A DNA stretch of 64,000 nt from an uncultured Nitratifractor sp. (GTDB lineage Bacteria; Campylobacterota; Campylobacteria; Campylobacterales; Sulfurovaceae), in NCBI GenBank assembly GCA_947311565.1, contig CAMZLH010000009.1:21506-85505 (forward strand). Direction: 5' to 3'. Position numbers and translations under genes: made by a program. The notes below the pieces were generated by a model. The model saw nothing but the letters and a program-made list of their open reading frames with translations, searched no databases and was not told the origin of the DNA. This document shows positions 29,815-42,697 of the stretch, one piece after another (position 1 is the stretch's first letter; every line of letters starts with the position of its first letter).

Positions 29815-30438
29815 TTAATTACAATATCGTTGCACTAATCCCCATATCACCCCACTACTATGTGCTTGAAAATTATCTGTATAGATATCACCATTAATTA
29901 CACCACTTTTTTTTAAATCAACTATTTCAGATGCTCTTACTATACCTGATATCTCTCCATATATTGTAGCAATTTGTGTAGTAGTATCAACTGCTATAAC
30001 TTTTGCATCTTTATTTATCAAAAGTCTCTCTCTTGCTAAAATATCACCATCATTTACACCATCAATAATAATATTAATAGCAACTATATACCCAATATGT
30101 TTACCTGTAGCTGAAATAAAAACAACATCTGCCTCAATAGGACCATCAACAACTCCATATACTCTTACCTCTTTTGCATATATTCTGCCATTAACATAAG
30201 CATTTTTATTAACTATAACTAAATCATCACAGCTAATAGTCCCATCTATACTTCCATCTATTACTATAGGTTCGCAACTTTTAACACAACCTTGGATCAT
30301 TGCACACTGAGAGACTCTACTTCCTATAACTTCAACCTGAGAACCACTATTTTCTAATGCTCCACCTATATTGTTTTCTATAAAAAACAAATAATGCTCC
30401 TTCATAAAAGTAAATATAGAGTTTAGAACTCCTCTCAA
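29815..30438 (-). CDS. Bactofilin paralog 2
   Basis: 207 aa; DGSIDGTISCDDLVIVNKNAYVNGRIYAKEVRVYGVVDGPIEADVV. Confidence 0.8.
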   Translation of the reverse strand: MRGVLNSIFTFMKEHYLFFIENNIGGALENSGSQVEVIGSRVSQCAMIQGCVKSCEPIVIDGSIDGTISCDDLVIVNKNAYVNGRIYAKEVRVYGVVDGPIEADVVFISATGKHIGYIVAINIIIDGVNDGDILARERLLINKDAKVIAVDTTTQIATIYGEISGIVRASEIVDLKKSGVINGDIYTDNFQAHSSGVIWGLVQRYCN

Positions 30439-30567
30439 ACAATATTATAGTCAATATTTTAGATAAGTGAAAGAAAATAAACATATTTAAATATTTTAAT
30501 TAGGTTTAGATATAATTTATAAAAGTATAAGACTCTTTAAAGTCCAAAGATTAATATATAATGCAGG

Positions 30568-30592
30568 GTTAAAAGAGTAAATTCTCTTTTAA
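30568..30592 (-). terminator. Hairpin GTTAAAAGAG/CTCTTTTAAC downstream of globin
   Basis: Perfect 10-bp inverted repeat. Confidence 0.5.
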
Positions 30593-30606
30593 CTTTTAAA
30601 CAATAT

Positions 30607-30983
30607 TTAAGAGATTCCTAAATTTATCATAAAGTTTCTAGCAATATTGCTACTTCTTGTTTTAAAAAACTCTCCAACTTCTGGCTCATAAACTCTATCT
30701 ATAGCTTCAAAAAATAGCTCTAACCATCTTTCAAAAGACTCTTTGTCTAAACCTTGCAAAGAGAAGTGAGGTGCTAAAGGAGAGCCACTATAGCTTAAGT
30801 CTCCTAATGCTGTAAATGCCCAAAAGTTTGTCAGTAACTCTAAATGAGCCTGCCACTCTTTAGAGTTAATATCTGAACCTACCTTCTCTACAAAAAATGG
30901 TGATGTAATACTATCTGCTAATATTGTTGGGTAGAAACTATCTACCATTGCTCTAATACTCTCTTTTGTAATTGTGTTATACT

Positions 30984-30987
<4 letters not shown>
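30607..30987 (-). CDS. Group III truncated hemoglobin
   Basis: 126 aa; ITKESIRAMVDSFYPTILADSITSPFFVEKVG, LELLTNFWAFTALGDLSYSGSPLAPHFSL. Confidence 0.85.
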
Positions 30988-34176
<3,189 letters not shown>

Positions 34177-34194
34177 TTATCTCTCTTTAATTAA

Positions 34195-35262
34195 TTATAG
34201 TAAAATTGGCATAATAACAGTTAAAAAGTTATTATCTTTTACAACTACAGGAAGATTTGGCTCATTTAATTTAATTTCAAAATCATCACCATCTATTTGT
34301 GATATAAAATCAAATAGATATTTACTATTTAAAGCAAATTCATAGCTATTATCAATATTAATTGGTGTCTCTATAGATGTTTTAGCCTCTTGTGTATCTC
34401 CATTTAAAGACTCTAATATTATTAAATTTTGTTCAAATTTAATTTTTATTTCGGAAGATATTATATTTACAACTTTCATAGCATCTAAGATCATTTTTTT
34501 AGGAATTGTAATATTATATTTTGATGTTTGAGGAATAATTCTTTGATAATCTGGATACTTTCCATTAATTAATCTACTAAATATATAAAATTGTTCATTT
34601 TTAATAATAATTGAATTTTCGTCATAATATATATCAATTTTGTCTAAAAAAAGTTTTTGAATTTCTATTATAGCTTTTTTAGGGATAATTAAGTTTAATT
34701 CTATTTCACTACTATTTTCTAATTCTATTACAGCTAATCTTCTTGTATCTGTACCTACAAATTTAGTGATATTTTTTTTTATATCAATAAGTGCTCCATT
34801 TAACTCATATTTTGGGTTATTTATATCAATAGATGGAGTTATTTTTTTTAAACTTTTAATTAGAGAGATAGAGTCTAATGTGATTTTACCTTTATTATCC
34901 AATTCGGGAAAGGTTGGATATTCATTGTATGAAAATGTTGGTAATTTAAATTTTGTATTTTTTTGTATTATCTCTAAATTATTTTCAACTATTCTTAATT
35001 CTATTAAATCATCTTTTAGACTTCTAATAATATCTAGAAGTTTTTTTCCATTTGCTGTAAATATTCCAGGTTCAATTATATTAAATTGATCGCTAACTAC
35101 TTTTAATCCAATTTCACTATCTGTAGCTTTAATTTGAACTTTACTATTAGTAGCGTCAATATATATATGAGATGTTATATTAGTAGGATCTTTTTTTTCT
35201 AAAAATGCTTGTGCATTTATTAATATAGATTCTATTACATCTTTTCTTGTTGTTATTTTCAT
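34195..35262 (-). CDS. dnaN: DNA polymerase III beta sliding clamp
   Basis: 355 aa; position next to dnaA; FVGTDTRRLAVIELE, INGKYPDYQRIIP. Confidence 0.95.
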   Translation of the reverse strand: MKITTRKDVIESILINAQAFLEKKDPTNITSHIYIDATNSKVQIKATDSEIGLKVVSDQFNIIEPGIFTANGKKLLDIIRSLKDDLIELRIVENNLEIIQKNTKFKLPTFSYNEYPTFPELDNKGKITLDSISLIKSLKKITPSIDINNPKYELNGALIDIKKNITKFVGTDTRRLAVIELENSSEIELNLIIPKKAIIEIQKLFLDKIDIYYDENSIIIKNEQFYIFSRLINGKYPDYQRIIPQTSKYNITIPKKMILDAMKVVNIISSEIKIKFEQNLIILESLNGDTQEAKTSIETPINIDNSYEFALNSKYLFDFISQIDGDDFEIKLNEPNLPVVVKDNNFLTVIMPILL

Positions 35263-35316
35263 TTTCTCCCTTTTATATATAATATAAATAGTAGTATTAG
35301 TATCTCGTTTAAATAG

Positions 35317-35396
35317 TGTGAATAACTTTTCAAATAGGCATATAGTCTATATTTAACTAGGTATAAATTTATTTTGTCTCTTCACACTTATTCACT
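35317..35396. promoter_or_regulatory. DnaA-box-like cluster (dnaA-dnaN spacer)
   Basis: TGTGAATAA 35317-35325; TCTTCACAC 35379-35387; TTATTCACT 35388-35396. Confidence 0.6.
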
Positions 35397-35443
35397 TTTA
35401 ATTTTTAATTATATCTACTTTTTTGTTTAAAATGACTATTTTT

Positions 35444-36766
35444 TTATATTTTTGGCTTAATAGTTTCAATTTTACCTTGAATCTCTTCTATTAAAACTTT
35501 TAAATTTTCATCTGCTTCGATAATTTGTTCAATTTTTTTCATTGCATGGCTAATTGCTGAGTGATCTTTCATTCCAAAATATACTGCAATTTGTGGCATA
35601 GAGTTTGGTGTTAAGTTTCTTGCTAAGTATATGCACATTCTTCTAGCTTCAACTATTTTTTTAGCTCTTTTTTTAGATCTTATATCTGCTGGTTTTATAT
35701 TAAGTTCGCTAGCTACAGTATCTATAATATCATCTATAGATATACTCTCTTTTTTCTCATTAAGATAGTCATTAATTGCATTTTTTGTAAACTCTAAAGT
35801 AATTTTTTGTCTTAATAAGCTACTCATAGCATTAAGTTTTATAATTGTTCCCTCTAGCTCTCTTATATTATTACCAAGTTTCGAAGCAAGGTAGTTTATC
35901 ACCTCATCTTCTAATCTTATACCATCTAATTGGCTTTTCTTTTTTATAATTGCAATTTTTGTCTCTAGTTCTGGAGGGTTTATTGATACTAGCATTCCCC
36001 ACTCAAAACGGCTTTTTAGTCTGTCTACAAGTCCAGCTATCTTTTTAGGTGCTCTATCAGAAGCAATTACAATCTGTTTTTTAAGTGAGTGTAGTTCATT
36101 AAATGTATGAAAAAATTCATCTTGTGTCTGCTCTTTTCGTGATATAAACTGAATATCATCTATTAACAGTACATCACATTTTCTATAGTAATCTCTAAAT
36201 CTATCCATTGTTTTAGTACGAAGATTTGCAGTATATCTATTCATAAATTGTTCAAATGTGTTGTAGATTATACTCTTTCCTTCTTTTGTTAATTCATTAC
36301 CAATCGCTTGCATTAAGTGTGTTTTACCCAAACCTACTCCACCATAAATAAATAGCGGATTATATAGTTCTCCAGGTTGTTTTGATACAGCATCACTAAC
36401 ACTATATGCTAATTTGTTTGATTCACCAACTACAAATGAGCTAAATGTAAATGTTGGATTTAGTAGAGTAGATTCATTTTTAGTTACTTTTTTATTGTTT
36501 ATTACAACTTTTTTAGAACTACTATTTCCTTTTGTATTAATTATAACATCAACTTTAATACCAGCTTCCACTTCTATTAAATGCGCAATTTTATCGGAGT
36601 ATCTACTACTAATCCATTTTGCAGAAAGAATATTATTAGTAATAAATATATATACATCTGCTCTTGAACTAGATTTGTCATACTTTAAATGTTTTATATA
36701 CCTATTAAACTCATTTTCTGAAATCTCTTTTTTTAAATTTTCTAATACAGTGACACCAATATCCAT
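35444..36766 (-). CDS. dnaA: Chromosomal replication initiator DnaA
   Basis: 440 aa; NPLFIYGGVGLGKTHLMQAIGNE, LLIDDIQFISRKEQTQ, MKDHSAISHAMKKIE. Confidence 0.98.
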   Translation of the reverse strand: MDIGVTVLENLKKEISENEFNRYIKHLKYDKSSSRADVYIFITNNILSAKWISSRYSDKIAHLIEVEAGIKVDVIINTKGNSSSKKVVINNKKVTKNESTLLNPTFTFSSFVVGESNKLAYSVSDAVSKQPGELYNPLFIYGGVGLGKTHLMQAIGNELTKEGKSIIYNTFEQFMNRYTANLRTKTMDRFRDYYRKCDVLLIDDIQFISRKEQTQDEFFHTFNELHSLKKQIVIASDRAPKKIAGLVDRLKSRFEWGMLVSINPPELETKIAIIKKKSQLDGIRLEDEVINYLASKLGNNIRELEGTIIKLNAMSSLLRQKITLEFTKNAINDYLNEKKESISIDDIIDTVASELNIKPADIRSKKRAKKIVEARRMCIYLARNLTPNSMPQIAVYFGMKDHSAISHAMKKIEQIIEADENLKVLIEEIQGKIETIKPKI

Positions 36767-36780
36767 TCAATATAGCCTTA

Positions 36781-36880
36781 TGTGAATAACTTTTAGATAA
36801 TTTTATCCTAAATTGGCTAAAATAAGCATTTAAAAAAGGTGTGTTTATTATATTCACACTGTGAAAGAGTATGTGAATGT
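36781..36880. promoter_or_regulatory. DnaA-box-like cluster (ruvC-dnaA spacer)
   Basis: TGTGAATAA 36781-36789; ATATTCACA 36850-36858; TGTGAAAGA 36860-36868; TGTGAATGT 36872-36880. Confidence 0.6.
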
Positions 36881-37353
36881 ATATATTAGGAATTGATCCT
36901 GGAAGCCGTAATATGGGCTACTGCATAGTAAAAAAGAGTGGAGTGAAAAACACTCTAATAGAAGCGGGTTTAATTAAAATTAAATCTAAAACTCTACAAG
37001 AGCAGATTGTAGAGATGATAGAGGGATTAGATTTGATTATAAAATCTAATAAGATTGATGAAGTTGCAATAGAGGATATATTTTTTGCTTTTAATCCAAA
37101 AACTGTAATTAAGTTAGCACAGTTTAGAGGTGCATTAATGTTAAAAATACTTCAGGATATAGGATTTTTCTATGAGTATACACCACTCCAGGTTAAAAAA
37201 GCACTTACTGGAAATGGTAAGGCAACAAAAGAGCAGGTCTCTTTTATGGTAAAAAGAGTCTTAAATATTAAAAAAGAGATTAAACCACTAGATATTACCG
37301 ATGCTATGGCGGTAGCAATTACACACTCTCAAAGAGTTAGTATTAAAAAATAA
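36877..37353 (+). CDS. ruvC: Holliday junction resolvase RuvC
   Basis: 158 aa; [43 protein letters not shown]. Confidence 0.95.
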   Translation: MYILGIDPGSRNMGYCIVKKSGVKNTLIEAGLIKIKSKTLQEQIVEMIEGLDLIIKSNKIDEVAIEDIFFAFNPKTVIKLAQFRGALMLKILQDIGFFYEYTPLQVKKALTGNGKATKEQVSFMVKRVLNIKKEIKPLDITDAMAVAITHSQRVSIKK

Positions 37354-37533
37354 GATTAATTTTATATCGATATTATGGTAGTAAATAATAAAATATTAAT
37401 CACTATTTAATCATATGTTCGATAAAATGGGCATTTTAAGTCGAAGAATAGACAAATTAATTTAATATATATGTTTTTATTTTGACATAAATTGCGATAT
37501 AATAATAAGAAGAAGTGTAGAAAGGCTATAAAG

Positions 37534-38196
37534 ATGTATAATGTACTACAGACAAAAAAAGTTCTTTATGTAGAGGATGATGAGACTGTAAGAGATAATA
37601 TTAAAGAGATTTTAAAAGAATTTTTTAAAAAAGTTGTTGATGCAGATAGTGGAGAAGATGCTTGGCTAAAATTTAAAAAGGAGCAATTAGATATTGCTAT
37701 TGTTGATATTGAACTTCCAGGCTTTAATGGATTAGAATTAATTAAAAAGATAAGAGAAGTAAAACCAGATATGCCAATTATTGTTGTCTCTGCGTATACA
37801 AAAACAGACTATCTTTTAGAATCAGTAGAGTTAAAACTTGATAAATATATAGTAAAGCCTCTAACATCTAGAAAACTATATGAATTACTTATGAAACTAG
37901 AGAAAGAGTTGGGTGAAACAACACTGATTCCACTACCTAAAGGTGCGACTATTGACATTGTAAAGAGTAGTGTATTTTTTGATGATGAGAACTACTCATT
38001 AACATATAGAGAGCTTAAGATGATGCAAATGTTAGCCGATAAAGGTGCTGTAACATATGAAGATCTATATCAACTATGGAGTGAAATTCCAACTGATAAT
38101 GCAATTAGGTCTTTTGTTAAACAGTTAAGGAAAAAATTGCCAGATGGGCTACTTAAAGTAAGGTCTAAAATTGGTTATGTTTTAGAGAGTAGTTAG
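37534..38196 (+). CDS. OmpR-type response regulator (start corrected from 37492)
   Basis: MYNVLQTKKVLYVEDDETVRDNIKEIL, IAIVDIELPGFNGLEL, C-terminal wHTH. Confidence 0.9.
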   Translation: MYNVLQTKKVLYVEDDETVRDNIKEILKEFFKKVVDADSGEDAWLKFKKEQLDIAIVDIELPGFNGLELIKKIREVKPDMPIIVVSAYTKTDYLLESVELKLDKYIVKPLTSRKLYELLMKLEKELGETTLIPLPKGATIDIVKSSVFFDDENYSLTYRELKMMQMLADKGAVTYEDLYQLWSEIPTDNAIRSFVKQLRKKLPDGLLKVRSKIGYVLESS

Positions 38197-38198
38197 TA

Positions 38199-39527
38199 TT
38201 GGGATTAAAAAGTTTTTTATCTAATAGAAAAGTATCTGCTTTTATAATTATTTTTCCACCTTTAATACTGCTAATATATGGGCTTGCCTCATATAATATT
38301 TTCTTTTCACATATTGATAAAGATAATAAAAACTTTATAGAGAGTTATAAGGTAAATCTTCGTCTCTTCTCTAAAAATGTTCTAGAGACAAGAGCATTAA
38401 CAATAAACAATGTTGTTAATGCTTTAGATAATATAGATGATAAATTTGTCTTAATTCTCTTAAAGTCAATAGAGATAAAAGATGGCTACAGTTTAGCTTT
38501 TACTAAGGATAATAAAGTACTATTTAAAACAAGTAATATCTTAGATAAAAAAACGATACTTAAGTTATCTAAGCTAGAGGGTTATTATGATGCTAAAAAC
38601 TTTTTATCTTATACAGAAAATAAGAACAATAAAGATATAGCAGTTGTTGTATATAGTAGTAAAAATAGGTATTTTACCACTATGAATAAAATTAAGAGTA
38701 CTATTAGTAAAAATACCGAAGAGAGCATTAGAAGTAGTATCTATCTATTAGGTATTACTTGGTTTTTACTACTTCTATTATCTCTATTTTTGTCTGTAGT
38801 TGTATATAATAGATTAAAAAAATATGAGGAGACTATTGATAGTAAAAATAGTAGAATTATATTAAGTTCAAAACAGGCACTTTTAGGTGAACTTCTTCCA
38901 ATGATTGCACATCAATGGAGGCAACCGTTAAATAAAATAGCATCAGTTTTGGTTAGAATGAGGTTTGAAATATCTAAAGAGAAACCAAACTCTAATACAC
39001 TAGATATACAGAGTAAAACAATAGAAGATAGTGTTGAGATGATGAGTCAAACAATAGATGACTTTAGAACCTTCTATAGACCAAAAGAGGACCCTACTTA
39101 TGCAGATCTATCTCTTTTAGTAAGAAAAGCTATATATTTTTTATCTGAACTTATAGATAGAAAAAAGATAAAGTTAGTACAAGAGCTATCTCCAGCCAGT
39201 GTTAAAATATATGAAAATGAGTTTTTACAAGTTGTTATTAATTTAATAAAGAATGCTGCTGATGCAGTTCCTGTAAGGGGAAATATATATATTCTACTTA
39301 GAGAGGTTGATAGAGGTAAGGTTGAGCTCAGAATTGAAGATGATGGCGTAGGAATACCAGATGAAAAATTAGAGAAGATATTTGAAGCTCATGAAAGCAG
39401 TAAGCAAGCCTCAATGGGTCTTGGCTTATATATGAGTAGGCTTATTATAGAGAAGAGAATAGGTGGAACTATAAAGGCTTACAACACTTCAAGAGGAGCA
39501 GGGTTTATTATTACTTTAAATAATTAA
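38199..39527 (+). CDS. Sensor histidine kinase
   Basis: 442 aa; two TM; PMIAHQWRQPLNKIASVL H-box; MGLGLYMSRLIIEKR. Confidence 0.9.
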   Translation: MGLKSFLSNRKVSAFIIIFPPLILLIYGLASYNIFFSHIDKDNKNFIESYKVNLRLFSKNVLETRALTINNVVNALDNIDDKFVLILLKSIEIKDGYSLAFTKDNKVLFKTSNILDKKTILKLSKLEGYYDAKNFLSYTENKNNKDIAVVVYSSKNRYFTTMNKIKSTISKNTEESIRSSIYLLGITWFLLLLLSLFLSVVVYNRLKKYEETIDSKNSRIILSSKQALLGELLPMIAHQWRQPLNKIASVLVRMRFEISKEKPNSNTLDIQSKTIEDSVEMMSQTIDDFRTFYRPKEDPTYADLSLLVRKAIYFLSELIDRKKIKLVQELSPASVKIYENEFLQVVINLIKNAADAVPVRGNIYILLREVDRGKVELRIEDDGVGIPDEKLEKIFEAHESSKQASMGLGLYMSRLIIEKRIGGTIKAYNTSRGAGFIITLNN

Positions 39528-39552
39528 TCCCTTAAGCTTTAATAACTATTTC

Positions 39553-40026
39553 TTAAAGAGCTTTAACCTTTTTTATACTATCTTTATCTTTTTTATAACA
39601 TATACTACTATTTAGTTCATTAATAGACTCTAAGATCTTTATTTTACCCCAATATATAGAACTATATATTTTACGAATAGCTATTTTTTTAACTATAACT
39701 CTAGCACCAGCACAATCTTTAGTTGCAATTTTAGAGTTAGACTTTTTATACAGAGAGTAACTATCTATTCTAATGTTATCCCCTACTCTACTACTATCAA
39801 ATCCATTAAGTTTCCAACTATATATAGAAGATGATGCACAAGATGTAGATAGTGGATAGTATTTTACTAAAAGTGAGCTACTCTTAGTTTTTACTAAACA
39901 TATAGTACCACTATTAGATAATGATACTATTTTCTCTTGAGAATTAGATACTCTGCTATTCCTATTCTCTCTATTTACACAGCCACTAAGCAGAATAGCT
40001 ACTATTAAAGTAGTTAATATTTTCAT
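39553..40026 (-). CDS. Hypothetical lipoprotein
   Basis: 157 aa; lipobox ILLSGC. Confidence 0.6.
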   Translation of the reverse strand: MKILTTLIVAILLSGCVNRENRNSRVSNSQEKIVSLSNSGTICLVKTKSSSLLVKYYPLSTSCASSSIYSWKLNGFDSSRVGDNIRIDSYSLYKKSNSKIATKDCAGARVIVKKIAIRKIYSSIYWGKIKILESINELNSSICYKKDKDSIKKVKAL

Positions 40027-40034
40027 AATATTAA

Positions 40035-40703
40035 CTACTTTGCAAGAGGCTCTTTACTAGAGCCAACTTTTTTAGGAAGAGCTCTTTTAATAAGTGCTTC
40101 TAGCTTATCTTCTGTGGGCATTCCTTGAACAATATCTATAACTCTACCTTTTTGGTCAAATGCAATTAAAAATGGTATCCCACCTTGCCATCTAGCTCTT
40201 TGCGCTATATATCTAAGTAGATCTCCACCCTCTTTAGAGCTTACTAAATCATAAGTAATTTTTTTACCAGATTTTTTAAACTCCTCTAACTCTTTTACAG
40301 GTTTACTAAGATATGCCTTAGCTTGTGAAGATTTAGCTTTATTATCTAAAAACCACTTAACTTTAGACATATCTATCTCTTTACCAGGATTATTTTTAAA
40401 TGAAATCAACTCTTTGTTCGTCACTTTTGGGGTAGTCTCTACCGATACAATTTTTAAGATATCTTTATACTTCTCTTGCATAGCTTCATGGTGAGGAATA
40501 CTTAAAAGACAAGGACCACACCAAGTACCCCAAAACTCTAAAAATACAATTTTACCCTCATAAGGAGAGACTAAAATACCTTCATCCGTACCTTTAAAAG
40601 TTAAAGCTTTTCCCTCAACAGTTTTTAAATTAAATACCTCTTTATCATTAGCTGCAAATAGAGATAGCGTTAAAACAACTATTGCAAATATAACTCTTTT
40701 CAT
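40035..40703 (-). CDS. TlpA-like thioredoxin-fold protein (start likely 40703)
   Basis: signal peptide MKRVIFAIVVLTLSLFA; FLEFWGTWCGPCLLSIPHHEAM. Confidence 0.88.
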   Translation of the reverse strand: MKRVIFAIVVLTLSLFAANDKEVFNLKTVEGKALTFKGTDEGILVSPYEGKIVFLEFWGTWCGPCLLSIPHHEAMQEKYKDILKIVSVETTPKVTNKELISFKNNPGKEIDMSKVKWFLDNKAKSSQAKAYLSKPVKELEEFKKSGKKITYDLVSSKEGGDLLRYIAQRARWQGGIPFLIAFDQKGRVIDIVQGMPTEDKLEALIKRALPKKVGSSKEPLAK

Positions 40704-40838
40704 TATTATCCTTTTTATCAACTATTCTATCTAAATTTTAATAAAAAATTGTGATTAAATAGTTGATAAAACTTATCTTATTTTATATTTTTGCTAACTC
40801 AAGAGGGTATTTAATAAAAGATGTTATTAAATAGATAA

Positions 40839-40886
40839 TATTTACCTATTGATATATTTACTTATTGATATATTTACTTATTGAGG
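40839..40886. repeat. Three tandem 16-bp repeats (TATTTACYTATTGATA)
   Basis: tatttacctattgata / tatttacttattgata / tatttacttattgagg head to tail. Confidence 0.85.
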
Positions 40887-40933
40887 TAATAATTAGAGGG
40901 TTCTATTTTATTTACCATAAAAGATAAGGAGAA

Positions 40934-41272
40934 CTATATAGCCTCTTTATCCTCTTCTCCGGTACGAATTCTTATGATTTTTTCTATACTTGATATAAAT
41001 ACTTTTCCATCTCCTATCTTACCAGTTTTAGCACTATTTAAAATAGTATCTACTGCTTCATCTACACTATTAGCTTCTAAAATTATCTCTATTTTAACTT
41101 TTGGAATAAAGTCTACAATATACTCTGCTCCTCTGTATAGCTCGCTATGTCCTTGCTGTCTACCATAACCTTTTACTTCAGATATTGTCATACCGCTTAT
41201 GCCAATATCTACTAAAGCCTCTTTTAGATCCTCTAGCTTATATGGTTTTATTATCGCTTCTATCTTTTTCAA
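40934..41272 (-). CDS. glnB: Nitrogen regulatory protein P-II
   Basis: 112 aa; MKKIEAIIKPYKLEDLKEALVDIGISGMTISEVKGYGRQQGHSELYRG. Confidence 0.95.
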   Translation of the reverse strand: MKKIEAIIKPYKLEDLKEALVDIGISGMTISEVKGYGRQQGHSELYRGAEYIVDFIPKVKIEIILEANSVDEAVDTILNSAKTGKIGDGKVFISSIEKIIRIRTGEEDKEAI

Positions 41273-41473
41273 CTGGTACTCCTTGAAATCACTTAATTAG
41301 TATATCTAAAAATAAGCAATTAGCTCTCTCAATAGTAGAGAAAATTGATTAAATATTATACATATTAATGATTAATATTAAAATAGTATGATTAAAATAT
41401 ATGCAATTTAGATTTGATTTTTATATAAGTATAATTACTGTACTATAAAATTATAAATACTAAAGGGGATATA

Positions 41474-42688
41474 ATGACAGATAACATATTTAATTGTGAG
41501 TTACCAGATGAGAGTGGCTATTTTGGTGAGTATGGAGGGAGTTTTATTCCGCCAGAACTTCAAGAGATTATGAATGAAGTAACTAAAGCCTATGAGGATA
41601 TTCGAGAAGATTCAGAGTTTAGAGAAGAGTTAGCAGAACTTTATAAACACTATGTTGGTAGACCAAGTCCTATTTTTCATGCAAAAAACCTATCTAAAAA
41701 ATATGGTGCACCTTTATATTTAAAAAGAGAAGATTTAAACCATACTGGTGCACACAAAATAAACCACTGTTTAGGCGAAGCACTTTTGGCTAAAAAAATG
41801 GGTAAAAAGAGATTAATTGCAGAAACAGGTGCGGGGCAACACGGAGTTGCTCTAGCAACTGCAGCTGCGCTTGTTGGCTTAGAGTGTGATATTCACATGG
41901 GCGAAGTTGATATTGCAAAAGAGTATCCAAATGTAGTAAGAATGAAGATTTTAGGTGCTAATGTAGTTCCTGTTACTCATGGAAGAAAAACACTTAAAGA
42001 GGCAGTTGATTCTGCATTTGGAGCCTATTTGGCAGACCCACATACTCAGCTATTTGGAATAGGCTCGGTAGTTGGTCCTCATCCATATCCAAGAATGGTT
42101 AGAGATTTCCAATCTATTGTTGGAGCAGAGGCTAAAGAGCAGTTTTTAGAGATGACTGGTAAACTACCAGATAACTTGGTTGCTTGTGTAGGTGGTGGTT
42201 CTAATGCAATGGGGCTATTTACAGCATTTTTAAAAGATGAAAATGTTGCAATGCATGGTGTTGAACCAGCTGGTAGAGATATTAATGTTTTAGGAGAACA
42301 TGCTGCCTCGATAACACATGGTAAACCTGGAGTAATGCATGGATTTAAATCTTATATGCTACAAGATGAAAATGGAGAACCTGCACCTGTCTACTCAGTA
42401 GCTAGTGGATTAGACTATCCATCTGTTGGTCCTCAGCACAGCTATCTAAAAGATTTGGGTAGAGTTAACTATGCTTATATTAATGATAAAGAGGCTATAG
42501 ATGCATTTTTTGAGTTATCAAGACTTGAAGGAATAATACCAGCTATAGAGAGCTCTCATGCACTAGCCTACGCATGTAAATTGGCAAAAGATAATAATAG
42601 TGGAACAATTTTAATAAATTTATCAGGTAGAGGTGACAAAGATATTGACTTTGTTGTAGAGAATTATGGCAGTAATTACGGCATTTAA
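41474..42688 (+). CDS. trpB: Tryptophan synthase beta chain
   Basis: 404 aa; [44 protein letters not shown]. Confidence 0.96.
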   Translation: MTDNIFNCELPDESGYFGEYGGSFIPPELQEIMNEVTKAYEDIREDSEFREELAELYKHYVGRPSPIFHAKNLSKKYGAPLYLKREDLNHTGAHKINHCLGEALLAKKMGKKRLIAETGAGQHGVALATAAALVGLECDIHMGEVDIAKEYPNVVRMKILGANVVPVTHGRKTLKEAVDSAFGAYLADPHTQLFGIGSVVGPHPYPRMVRDFQSIVGAEAKEQFLEMTGKLPDNLVACVGGGSNAMGLFTAFLKDENVAMHGVEPAGRDINVLGEHAASITHGKPGVMHGFKSYMLQDENGEPAPVYSVASGLDYPSVGPQHSYLKDLGRVNYAYINDKEAIDAFFELSRLEGIIPAIESSHALAYACKLAKDNNSGTILINLSGRGDKDIDFVVENYGSNYGI

Positions 42689-42697
42689 AGGATTAAT

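Noticed and set aside
41474-42688. Solitary trpB as a novel feature
   Set aside because: trpB is without trpA in this window, but unlinked trp genes are common and trpA may be elsewhere in the genome
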